Assembly: GCA_001464575.1 (NCBI GenBank)
Contig: LNFE01000260.1
Coordinates: 1 to 52,231 of the forward strand
Direction: 5' to 3'
Source: Acidobacteria bacterium Ga0077553
GTDB taxonomy: Bacteria > Acidobacteriota > Terriglobia > Bryobacterales > Bryobacteraceae
Length of the DNA stretch: 52,231 bases
A program made the position numbers and the translations under genes. The first letter of the stretch is position 1; each line of letters starts with the position of its first letter. This document shows, piece by piece, positions 32,921 to 39,350 of the stretch. The notes below the pieces were generated by a model. The model ran no database searches and was not told the DNA's origin. It saw only the letters and a list, made by a program, of their open reading frames with translations.

Positions 32921-33520
32921 ATGAAAAGACGCATGTACCAGCCGACCGTGTGGTCCCAGCCTTTTGACGACGACGACGAGTTCGAAGATCTCACTCTCGA
33001 CGACCAGTACGTGGAACTCGCCTCCGATATTCGCGAGTACGCTGACGATGACGAAGACGATGAACTGAGCGAATTCGAACGCCGCGAAATCGCCATTCCA
33101 TTAGCGCCCCCGCCGCCCGCGCCCCCCGTCCTGCGGCCGCGCCAAGTGCCGGACGACTTCTACCTGTCCGAGCCCGATCCCCCGCCTCCGCCCCCCATGG
33201 TCCTCGCTCCGGGGCAGCTCCCCCCGCGGCGGAAGCCCGTGCCGCCTCCGGCGCCCGTAAAGGCTGCCGCCGCTAAAAAGAGCGCCCCCGCCAAAAAGGC
33301 GACCGCCAAGAAGGCGGAAGCCCCAGCCAAGAAAGCCGCTGCCCCGGCCAAGAAGACGCCTGCCGCCAAGAAGGCGGCGCCTCCGGCCAAGAAGGCCGCA
33401 CCAGTGAAAGAGGCCATGCCAGCGAAAGAGGCAGGGGCCGCAAAAAAGGCTGTGCCCGCGAAAAAAGCTACTCCGGCCAAGGCGCCTCCCGCGAAAAAGG
33501 CCCCGGCCAAAAAGCGGTAA
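32921..33520 (+). CDS. Bipolar protein: acidic N-terminus, proline-rich middle, histone H1-like Ala/Lys/Pro tail
   Basis: A 199-residue protein without signal peptide or membrane segment. Residues 1-60 are strongly acidic with patches such as FDDDDEFEDLTLDD and ADDDEDDELSEFE. Residues 60-110 are Pro-rich. The last ~85 residues repeat PAKKA-type units (SAPAKKATAKKAEAP, APAKKTPAAKKAAP) and end PAKKAPAKKR, as in eukaryotic H1 tails and bacterial H1-like proteins (AlgP, HctB, BpH1). Two starts are possible: ATG 32921, directly after GCGAGG, or ATG 32933 with that GAGG 12 bases away. It follows the transglycosylase gene by 36 bases and ends at a strong hairpin terminator. DNA or polyphosphate binding by the tail, checked by the acidic half, is a guess. 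Confidence 0.8.
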   Translation: MKRRMYQPTVWSQPFDDDDEFEDLTLDDQYVELASDIREYADDDEDDELSEFERREIAIPLAPPPPAPPVLRPRQVPDDFYLSEPDPPPPPPMVLAPGQLPPRRKPVPPPAPVKAAAAKKSAPAKKATAKKAEAPAKKAAAPAKKTPAAKKAAPPAKKAAPVKEAMPAKEAGAAKKAVPAKKATPAKAPPAKKAPAKKR

Positions 33521-33530
33521 GCTAAAAAAA

Positions 33531-33560
33531 ACGGGGGCCGGAAGCGATTCCGGCCCCCGT
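33531..33560. terminator. Strong intrinsic terminator, bidirectional
   Basis: ACGGGGGCCGGAA (33531-33543) pairs perfectly with TTCCGGCCCCCGT (33548-33560) around a GCGA tetraloop. On the minus strand eight Us follow (33524-33531 is an A-run), so it ends the 76-residue gene at 33579; on the plus strand the trailing sequence is TTCTACCTAGCTTTT, weaker but likely enough for the H1-like gene. Confidence 0.9.
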
Positions 33561-33578
33561 TCTACCTAGCTTTTCTAA

Positions 33579-33809
33579 CTATTCCACCGGCTGCTTCACG
33601 GCCTTCCGGCACCGCTGAAACAGCTCCAGCAGCGACTCGGCCTGCTCCTCCGGCGTCCGCGAGGCCGACGCCTTCCCCGTAAACCCGGCCGCCGCCGAGC
33701 CCTTGCCGTAACCGGTCGTCACGGTGATGAATTTCATCAGCTCCAAAGCCACCTGATCCGTCTCGTTTTTCTCCGGCTTGGGTGTTTCTTTCTCTTTTTC
33801 GTCTGCCAT
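33579..33809 (-). CDS. Small soluble protein of unknown function (76 residues)
   Basis: The product starts MADEKEKETPKPEKNE and has a charged, disordered first third, then a predicted helical part (VALELMKFITVTTGYGKG) and a second helix (PEEQAESLLELFQRCRKAVK). One Cys lies in the last helix. The ribosome site is AGGAT right before the ATG or GGAGG about 13 bases away. The presence of a dedicated terminator 20 bases after its stop supports a real gene. It is divergent from the HipA-like kinase gene with 48 bases between starts. No domain is recognised; nothing shows it to be an antitoxin. Confidence 0.75.
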   Translation of the reverse strand: MADEKEKETPKPEKNETDQVALELMKFITVTTGYGKGSAAAGFTGKASASRTPEEQAESLLELFQRCRKAVKQPVE

Positions 33810-33857
33810 ATCCTATGGGTCCTCCGCGTTTGGGATAATTCTCTAGTTTAGAGCAGA

Positions 33858-34718
33858 ATGCCAATCCAGGCTCGCCGATTCCTCCGTCGCATGCGCGGCG
33901 GAGCCCAAGCCCACCTTCTCGAAGCCGACGACGGCCGCTGGTATGTCGTTAAGTTTCTCGAGAACCCGCAGCATCGCCGCATCCTCGTCAACGAATGGAT
34001 GGCCGGTGGCATCCTGCCCTATCTTGGCATCGCCTGCCCCGAAACCCGGCTCATTGAACTCTCCACCGGCTTCCTCCGCGACAACCCGGAAATCGCCATC
34101 CAACTCGGCTCCACCCGCCGCGAGATTCTCCCCGGCTGGCACTTCGGCTCCCTGTTTCCGGGCAGCCCGATGACGCAGGCGATCTACGACTTCATCCCGG
34201 ACTCCCTACTTCCCAAAGTCGCCAACCGCCCCGACTTTCTCGGCGCCCTCGTTTTCGACAAATGGTGCGCCAACGCCGACTCCCGCCAGGCCATCTTCTT
34301 CCGCGCCCGCCTCGGCGACTGGCTCGCCAACCCGGAAACACCCCTCAAAGTGGGTTTCGTCGCCCAGATGATCGACCACGGCTACATCTTCAACGGCCCC
34401 CATTGGGAGTTCATCGACTCTCCGCTTCAGGGCCTCTACTTCCGCCACGACGTTTATCGTCCCGTCCAGTCCCTCGCCATCTTCGAACCCTGGCTCGAAC
34501 TCGTCCGCCACTTCCCGGACGAAATCCTGGACGAGACCGCCCGCGAAATTCCTCCCTCTTGGCTCCCCGGCGACGAGCGCGAGCGCCTCGAGGACCTCCT
34601 CCTCGCCCTCCAACGCCGCCGCGGCCGCGTTGCCGACCTCATCAGCGCCTGCGTCGACGCCCGGGTTAACCCTTTCCCAAACTGGGGAGAATCTCGTCAC
34701 ACAACAGCCGGGCGGTAA
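33858..34718 (+). CDS. HipA-like kinase family protein
   Basis: A 286-residue protein of the HipA-like kinase family (HipA_2 type). Near the N-terminus YVVKFLENPQ provides the ATP-site Lys and VNEWMAGGI a Glu; the catalytic block FDKWCANADSRQ has the Asn and Asp of the HipA H-x-x-N-x-D motif, and MIDHGYIF takes the place of the metal-binding Asp motif. It lacks the HipA N-subdomain that binds the antitoxin, so it is not a classic HipBA toxin. In many genomes such proteins are paired with a DUF3037 gene; none is seen here. The end overlaps the convergent oxidase gene by 53 bases. Substrate unknown. Confidence 0.8.
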   Translation: MPIQARRFLRRMRGGAQAHLLEADDGRWYVVKFLENPQHRRILVNEWMAGGILPYLGIACPETRLIELSTGFLRDNPEIAIQLGSTRREILPGWHFGSLFPGSPMTQAIYDFIPDSLLPKVANRPDFLGALVFDKWCANADSRQAIFFRARLGDWLANPETPLKVGFVAQMIDHGYIFNGPHWEFIDSPLQGLYFRHDVYRPVQSLAIFEPWLELVRHFPDEILDETAREIPPSWLPGDERERLEDLLLALQRRRGRVADLISACVDARVNPFPNWGESRHTTAGR

Positions 34719-35556
34719 CCGGCGCCAGCAAGATCCCGTTGCGGAAATGCCCGTAGGCATCCCACTCCCGGCTGTCGCCCCGCCGCCCCACCACCGGCTC
34801 CCCCGTAGCCGACCCCGGACGGAACCCGTTCCACGCTTCTTCCACCGGAACTCCTCGCAACTCCGGAACCATCGCTTCCACCGCCGCGCGGATCTCTTCG
34901 ACCGCCGCGGCCCGCAGCGAACGGTCAAACCCCACCTGCTCCATATCCGCTCCCGCTATCGTCTCCCCGGTCGCCCGCTGCAGCACATAAAAGTGCCCCC
35001 GGCGGATGATCCGCGGCAGGCTCCCCGGCGCCAGATGATATCGGATTAGATGCCCCTTCACCGGAAATCCGCCCGGCGCCCAGGCCCCGGTCGCCCACAC
35101 CACCGCGTCGCCCTCCCAAGTGCTCACCTCCACCCCCTCCTCGAACTCCACGCCCAGCCTCTGCCCCGCTACCCGCAATGCCGCCACGACGTCCCGCGGG
35201 TTCACCACCGCTTCGTCCGGGTACCACCACCGCCCACTCCCCATCGCTTCCACCCGAATCCCCATTCGCCGCTGCGTCGCCACCCGCCGGCATACCCGGA
35301 AATCAATCCGTAGCCCCGAAGCTGCCTCCAGCTCCGCGACAAACGCCGGATACATCCCCAGGCTCTCCACCCCTAACCGTCCCCAGCGCGAGTCCTCGCC
35401 AAACTCGCCGCCCGGCGCTAACATTCCTGCTCCCGCCCAGCTCGCTTCGCCTCCAATCCGGCCCCGGTCGCGCACCGTCACCCGCGCCCCGCCCTGCGCC
35501 AATCGCCAAGCCGCCGCACAACCCACAATCCCGCCACCCACCACCGTAATCTGCAT
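34666..35556 (-). CDS. thiO: FAD-dependent oxidoreductase, ThiO-like glycine oxidase
   Basis: A 296-residue DAO-family flavoprotein. The dinucleotide-binding motif VVGGGIVGCAAAW opens the protein; GGEASWAGAGMLAP is the glycine-oxidase flavin-contact motif; the C-terminal GHFRNGILLAPVTARLL is a hallmark of ThiO. Glycine oxidase turns glycine into the iminoglycine needed for the thiazole of thiamine. It is shorter than Bacillus ThiO (about 370), because the middle substrate domain is compact. No other thiamine genes are in the window, so assignment to the pathway rests on motif likeness alone; a related D-amino-acid oxidase is the main alternative. It is divergent from an aminotransferase gene with only 33 bases between starts. 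Confidence 0.85.
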   Translation of the reverse strand: MQITVVGGGIVGCAAAWRLAQGGARVTVRDRGRIGGEASWAGAGMLAPGGEFGEDSRWGRLGVESLGMYPAFVAELEAASGLRIDFRVCRRVATQRRMGIRVEAMGSGRWWYPDEAVVNPRDVVAALRVAGQRLGVEFEEGVEVSTWEGDAVVWATGAWAPGGFPVKGHLIRYHLAPGSLPRIIRRGHFYVLQRATGETIAGADMEQVGFDRSLRAAAVEEIRAAVEAMVPELRGVPVEEAWNGFRPGSATGEPVVGRRGDSREWDAYGHFRNGILLAPVTARLLCDEILPSLGKG

Positions 35557-35559
35557 CTA

Positions 35560-35574
35560 GCTTTATGATAAAGC
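35560..35574. promoter_or_regulatory. Palindrome in the 33-base divergent gap of thiO-like and aminotransferase genes
   Basis: GCTTTATGATAAAGC is a perfect 7+1+7 inverted repeat lying 4 bases from the thiO-like start codon and 16 bases from the aminotransferase ATG. TACAAT at 35578-35583, 7 bases before that ATG, looks like a -10 box, which would make the aminotransferase mRNA nearly leaderless. An operator shared by both genes is plausible. Confidence 0.4.
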
Positions 35575-35589
35575 CGCTACAATCAGAGC

Positions 35590-36462
35590 ATGCATCGCTG
35601 CCTGCTCTACAACGAAGAGGTGCGCGACTCCTCCGAACGCTTTCTCTCTCCCGGACAGGTCGGCCTGCTTAACGGTTGGGGCGTCTTCTCCACCCTCCAT
35701 GTCTCCGATGGAGTTCTATTTGCCTACGAGCGCCATTGGAATCGCATGATGCGCGATGCCCAGCGGATGCACGTTCCCATGCCGCCGTCGGCCGATGACC
35801 TGCGCACCAGCCTCCTCCGCCTGGTTGCGGCCAACCACGCCGAAAATTCGACGCTCCGCGTTGCCATCATCCGCAACACCGGCGGCGCTTTCGATGGTCC
35901 GGGCCTCACCCGCCCCTACGATGTCATCGCCTTCACGAAGGATCTGGTGAACTGGGGCTCCCACGCCCGGCTCGCCCTTAAGCGCGACGCGCGCCACGCT
36001 GCGAACGAGTTCGCCGGCGCGAAAATCACCGCCTGGTCCCAGAATCTCACCTGGTACGAACAGTCCCGCCAGCGCGGCTACGATGAAGTGGTTCTCCTCG
36101 ACGAACACGGCCGCGTTAGCGAGTGCACCTCCGCCAATCTGTTCGCCGTTTTCGGCGGCGCCGTTTTTACTCCGCCCCTCGATTCCGGTTGCCTCCCCGG
36201 AATTACCCGCGAAATCCTGCTCGAGGCCATCACGGTCCCTGGCCTCTCCGTCGCCGAGCGCCACCTTTCACCAGCGGATTTGGAACAGGCCGACGCCGTC
36301 TTTATAACCTCGTCCACCCGCGAACTCCTGCCTGTCGCGGAGATTGATTCCCTCCGCCTGCGCTCCACCGGCTCCCCGGTTGCCTCGCAACTCCTCGCCG
36401 CCTTCCGCGAGTATCGGCGGGCATACATCCATCGGGGTAGTACCGAAGTTGTAACCCGTTAG
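35590..36462 (+). CDS. Aminotransferase class IV (BCAT / aminodeoxychorismate lyase-like)
   Basis: A 290-residue fold-type IV PLP enzyme. The N-terminal part LSPGQVGLLNGWGVFSTL and YERHWNRM match the small domain of the family. The PLP Lys is in EFAGAKITAWSQN, followed by YDEVVLLDEHGRVSECTSANLF, whose Glu binds the PLP nitrogen, and GCLPGITREILLEA, the phosphate-binding end. FITSSTRELLPV closes the site. The family includes branched-chain and D-amino-acid aminotransferases and 4-amino-4-deoxychorismate lyase; the residues visible do not settle which. It is divergent from the thiO-like gene, so shared amino-acid or cofactor metabolism is an inference. Confidence 0.9.
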   Translation: MHRCLLYNEEVRDSSERFLSPGQVGLLNGWGVFSTLHVSDGVLFAYERHWNRMMRDAQRMHVPMPPSADDLRTSLLRLVAANHAENSTLRVAIIRNTGGAFDGPGLTRPYDVIAFTKDLVNWGSHARLALKRDARHAANEFAGAKITAWSQNLTWYEQSRQRGYDEVVLLDEHGRVSECTSANLFAVFGGAVFTPPLDSGCLPGITREILLEAITVPGLSVAERHLSPADLEQADAVFITSSTRELLPVAEIDSLRLRSTGSPVASQLLAAFREYRRAYIHRGSTEVVTR

Positions 36463-36472
36463 AGAATTTCCC

Positions 36473-36501
36473 TTAGCACAGTACCAGGAATCGAGTAGTA
36501 T
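36473..36501 (+). promoter_or_regulatory. Possible sigma-70-like promoter for the zinc-ribbon gene
   Basis: TTAGCA (36473-36478) and TAGTAT (36496-36501) are separated by 17 bases. Transcription would start about 5 bases before the ATG at 36513, giving a very short leader; no ribosome site is seen there. Confidence 0.35.
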
Positions 36502-36512
36502 GAAAGTTACCC

Positions 36513-36989
36513 ATGTTGATTACGTGTTCCCGTTGCGGATCCGAATCAGTGCGTACCTCCCGGTCGCGGTCGCTTTCCGGTAAGGCACTGAACCTGCTGG
36601 GGATTTTTGCGTTCCGGTGTCTCGATTGTGATCATCGTTTCCGAGCCAGCATCTGGCGGGCCCGGCAGATGCTCTACGCCAAGTGTCCTCGGTGTCACCG
36701 CCTGGACCTTTCGAAATGGAACACGGACCACTACAATCCGCCCTTCGGCACGCGCTTAGCCGTAGCGTGCGGCGCCAAGCCCGTTCGTTGCGACTATTGC
36801 CGTCATAATTTCTGGAGCTTTCGCCGCGTCAAGGTCCAGTACAGCCAGTCGGCCCGTTCCGGACGGAGCCCGGTCGTGATCCCCGCCGGTGCCGACTTCC
36901 TACTTGACGGCGACGGCCGCGCGGTCGAGCCGGAGAATCATCCCAGCATCAGTGGCAGCCCACAATTGGCCGTCCGGGGCGACGGCTAG
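36513..36989 (+). CDS. Double zinc-ribbon protein of unknown function
   Basis: A 158-residue soluble protein. Four Cys-x-x-Cys knuckles appear in two pairs: CSRC with CLDC (about 32 residues apart, joined by a hydrophobic stretch ALNLLGIFAF) and CPRC with CDYC. Each pair could bind one Zn, giving two zinc ribbons in series, the usual rubredoxin-like layout of nucleic-acid- or protein-binding modules. The final ~45 residues (after VKVQYSQSARSG) look less ordered, and the last 90 bases overlap the convergent propeller gene. Start MLITCSRCG is the first ATG, with no clear ribosome site. It follows the aminotransferase gene by 50 bases but has a promoter-like sequence of its own. Confidence 0.75.
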   Translation: MLITCSRCGSESVRTSRSRSLSGKALNLLGIFAFRCLDCDHRFRASIWRARQMLYAKCPRCHRLDLSKWNTDHYNPPFGTRLAVACGAKPVRCDYCRHNFWSFRRVKVQYSQSARSGRSPVVIPAGADFLLDGDGRAVEPENHPSISGSPQLAVRGDG

Positions 36990-38030
36990 CTTCACCTGCC
37001 GGGCCACTGCCCGGTAGTCGACGGCTTGCTCAGTAAACGCGCCCACCTTGGTCACATCGGTTATGGCCGCCTCCCGGATCACCACCTTGCCGGGTAGCTG
37101 TAAACTACGCAGCCCCGAAGGCTGCGTCCCCGCCGCGACAATCGACCGGTTCGGCAGATAGGCGACGTCGGTCACAGCATGCTCCTTGCTCCGGTAGAGC
37201 GGGATCATCTTCCCGGTCTTGAAGTCGATCTGGTTCACTTCGGCTGGTATCTCGAACGTTTCTCCGAACTGAAGCAGCGCCACGGCGAATCCCGCAGGGT
37301 CCACCACAATCCGGCTCACCATCCCGAAGATGGACGCCGAAGACAATTTCCAAGTGGCGCCGCCGTCACGCGTTTCGGCCAGCATCATCAGGTTCGGCCA
37401 CTCCCGCCGCTGGGCCGCGCGCTCGGGTTCCATCCACGGTGGAAAGAGCGTCAGATCTTCCCGGCGCGGCGGGCGGCTCGTCCCGGCGATTAGCCCGGTC
37501 TTTCCGCCAAACCCCATTGAATGGAATACCGCAAACTCCGGCTTGGCCGAAATCTCCTTGGTCGCCTCGATCGGCGTCCAGGTCTTCCCGCCGTCCTTGG
37601 TTTCCCAGATACTCTTCTTTTCGCCTCCGGCGAACCCGTGCGTGGCCGAGTCGAAGTGCATGGTGAGGATGCCCTTCTGTCGCGACACCTTGCGCCACGT
37701 TCGTCCGGCCTCTTCGGTGAACCAGACACCGCCGTCGGTCGCCAGCCAACACGCCGAGTCGTTGACGCACGAAATCGTCACCGGTACATCCTTGAGCGGC
37801 ACCATCTCCCAGCGGTCTCCGCCGTCACCGGTCACCACGGCCACCGGCTTTATCCGGCCCTTTTCATTCAACACCCCGATCGCAATGCCCCGGCGCTCGG
37901 ACGGGAACACGATCTCGCCCAGGGTTAGGGTCGAATCCTTCTCGTCGTGGAAAAACGAGACGTTCCACTTGTCCGCCGCAGCCGCCGTGGCCGCTAGCAG
38001 CAATGCCCCGAACAAACAGCGGCCGAGCAT
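36900..38030 (-). CDS. Ycf48-like / BNR-repeat exported protein
   Basis: A protein of about 376 residues, starting at the ATG at 38030, which yields a signal peptide (LGRCLFGALLLAATAAAAD). Blades of the photosystem II assembly factor Ycf48/BNR type are visible: VTGDGGDRWEMVPL, FTEEAGRTWRKV, TKDGGKTWTPI, TRDGGATWKL. It is likely a seven-bladed exported propeller; in bacteria that lack photosystem II such proteins have no fixed role. The ATG overlaps the stop of the GAF gene by one base (TAATG), which implies coupled translation. The 3' end overlaps the zinc-ribbon gene by 90 bases, an unusually long tail-to-tail overlap. Confidence 0.85.
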   Translation of the reverse strand: MLGRCLFGALLLAATAAAADKWNVSFFHDEKDSTLTLGEIVFPSERRGIAIGVLNEKGRIKPVAVVTGDGGDRWEMVPLKDVPVTISCVNDSACWLATDGGVWFTEEAGRTWRKVSRQKGILTMHFDSATHGFAGGEKKSIWETKDGGKTWTPIEATKEISAKPEFAVFHSMGFGGKTGLIAGTSRPPRREDLTLFPPWMEPERAAQRREWPNLMMLAETRDGGATWKLSSASIFGMVSRIVVDPAGFAVALLQFGETFEIPAEVNQIDFKTGKMIPLYRSKEHAVTDVAYLPNRSIVAAGTQPSGLRSLQLPGKVVIREAAITDVTKVGAFTEQAVDYRAVARQVKLAVAPDGQLWAATDAGMILRLDRAAVAVK

Positions 38031-38623
38031 TAACCCCTCACCGCCGTCGTGCCCGCCAAAACGGTCTCGAGCGACAGCGCCCGCTCCATCATCTCCCGGT
38101 CCAGCCGCGCCAGCATCAACAGGCACCCCACTTGTTCGCCCACCGTCGTCAACAACTCCATCTCATCGCCGGTGTAGGCGTGCGGTTCCCGATGCTGCAC
38201 ATTGATCACGCCAACCACCTTGCTGCGCGCCATCACTGGCGCCGATAGAAACGCCTCGAACGTATCGGCTTCCAACTCGGAAAAGGTCTTGAACCGCGAA
38301 TCGTTGTAGGCTTCCCGCGAAATTGCCAGCAGCCGCCGCTCCCGCGCCACCCATCCCGTCAAGCCTTCGTTGAGATGCAGCCGGACCTCGCCCAGCGCTT
38401 GTGCCGCCGGCGCATTCGAGGCGCACAGCACCAACTGCCGGTCTTCGAGCAGATAAACCAGGCACGAATCACACGCCGTGAACTCCTGCACCAACTTCAC
38501 AATTGAGTTCAATACCTGTTGCAACGACGATTCACTCACCATCAAACGGCTGATTCGTTGAAACAAGCGGAGCTGCTGCTCCGTCCGCGCCAAGCGCTGC
38601 TCCAGATCCTTCGACTTAGACAC
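38030..38623 (-). CDS. GAF domain-containing protein
   Basis: A 197-residue protein made of an N-terminal coiled-coil helix (KDLEQRLARTEQQLRLFQRI) and one GAF domain. GAF features are ACDSCLVYLLEDRQLVL, the LNEGLTGWVARER core, and KVVGVINVQHREPHAYTGDE near the end, followed by another helix (LLTTVGEQVGCLL). There is no output domain, so it may work as a free sensor or dimer subunit. Two Cys in ACDSC could respond to redox or bind a cofactor, but this is only a possibility. It starts 37 bases from the divergent methyltransferase and its stop overlaps the ATG of the Ycf48-like gene. Confidence 0.92.
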   Translation of the reverse strand: MSKSKDLEQRLARTEQQLRLFQRISRLMVSESSLQQVLNSIVKLVQEFTACDSCLVYLLEDRQLVLCASNAPAAQALGEVRLHLNEGLTGWVARERRLLAISREAYNDSRFKTFSELEADTFEAFLSAPVMARSKVVGVINVQHREPHAYTGDEMELLTTVGEQVGCLLMLARLDREMMERALSLETVLAGTTAVRG

Positions 38624-38660
38624 TGCTTTGATTATCCTCTACAATCGGAAGCTACGGTCG

Positions 38661-39350
38661 ATGGAAGCTTCCCCCGCGAATTATTTACAGTTCCATCAAC
38701 GCCGCTATGAGTTCCTCCTCGATATACTCCATCGGGTGGGAAAAAACCAGCGCCCCTTCGCCCGGCTTCTTGACGTCGGCCTGTCCCACCAAACCCTGCT
38801 TTTCCAGGACGCCTTCCCGGACGCTGTCATCGATACCCTCGGCTACTTCGATCACCGCTTCACCGGCCAACTCCGCGGACAGCACATCAACTTCGATCTC
38901 AACCACGCCGCCGACCCCGCCGCCTGGCCCTCCGTCACCCCGTACGACATCGTCGTCATGGCCGAGGTCCTCGAGCATCTCTACACCGCTCCCGTTCACG
39001 TTCTCTCCTGCGCCGCTTCCTGGCTGCGCCCCGGCGGAACCCTGATTGTGCAAACGCCGAACCCCATCAGCCTCGGTAAGCGGCTTGGCCTGCTCTGCGG
39101 CCAGAGCCCCTTTGAAATCATCCGCGAAGACCCCACCAACCCTGGCCACTTCTGCGAGTACACCCCCGCCGATCTCCGTTTCCTAGCCCAGCGCGTCAAG
39201 CTCGAAGTCACCGGCCTTTGGCTGCGCAACTACTTCGGCCCTAGCGCCCCGCTCTACAACCTGGCTTGCACGCTCCTCCCTGGCCAACTCCACGACGGCA
39301 TCACCGTCACGCTTCGCAAGCCCCACCTCACCGAACGTCAGACGGCTTAA
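38661..39350 (+). CDS. Class I SAM-dependent methyltransferase
   Basis: A protein of about 229 residues starting MEASPANYLQFHQRRY at 38661; a further upstream ATG at 38628 would overlap the divergent GAF gene promoter. Motif I is RLLDVGLSHQ, where the usual G-x-G is reduced, motif II is the acidic end VIDTLGYFD, and motif IV-like PYDIVVMAEVLEHLY is followed by LRPGGTLIVQTPN, a typical methyltransferase_11/23 ending. The less glycine-rich motif I may mean weak SAM binding. Such proteins are often found near cell-surface glycan genes, but neighbours give no hint of the substrate. Its end overlaps the M81 peptidase gene by 23 bases. Confidence 0.85.
   Translation: MEASPANYLQFHQRRYEFLLDILHRVGKNQRPFARLLDVGLSHQTLLFQDAFPDAVIDTLGYFDHRFTGQLRGQHINFDLNHAADPAAWPSVTPYDIVVMAEVLEHLYTAPVHVLSCAASWLRPGGTLIVQTPNPISLGKRLGLLCGQSPFEIIREDPTNPGHFCEYTPADLRFLAQRVKLEVTGLWLRNYFGPSAPLYNLACTLLPGQLHDGITVTLRKPHLTERQTA

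Noticed and set aside
33160..33510. Minus-strand open frame rich in Ala, Gly and Phe
   Set aside because: Reverse complement of the Ala/Lys/Pro codon repeats of the H1-like tail; looks hydrophobic only through codon complement.
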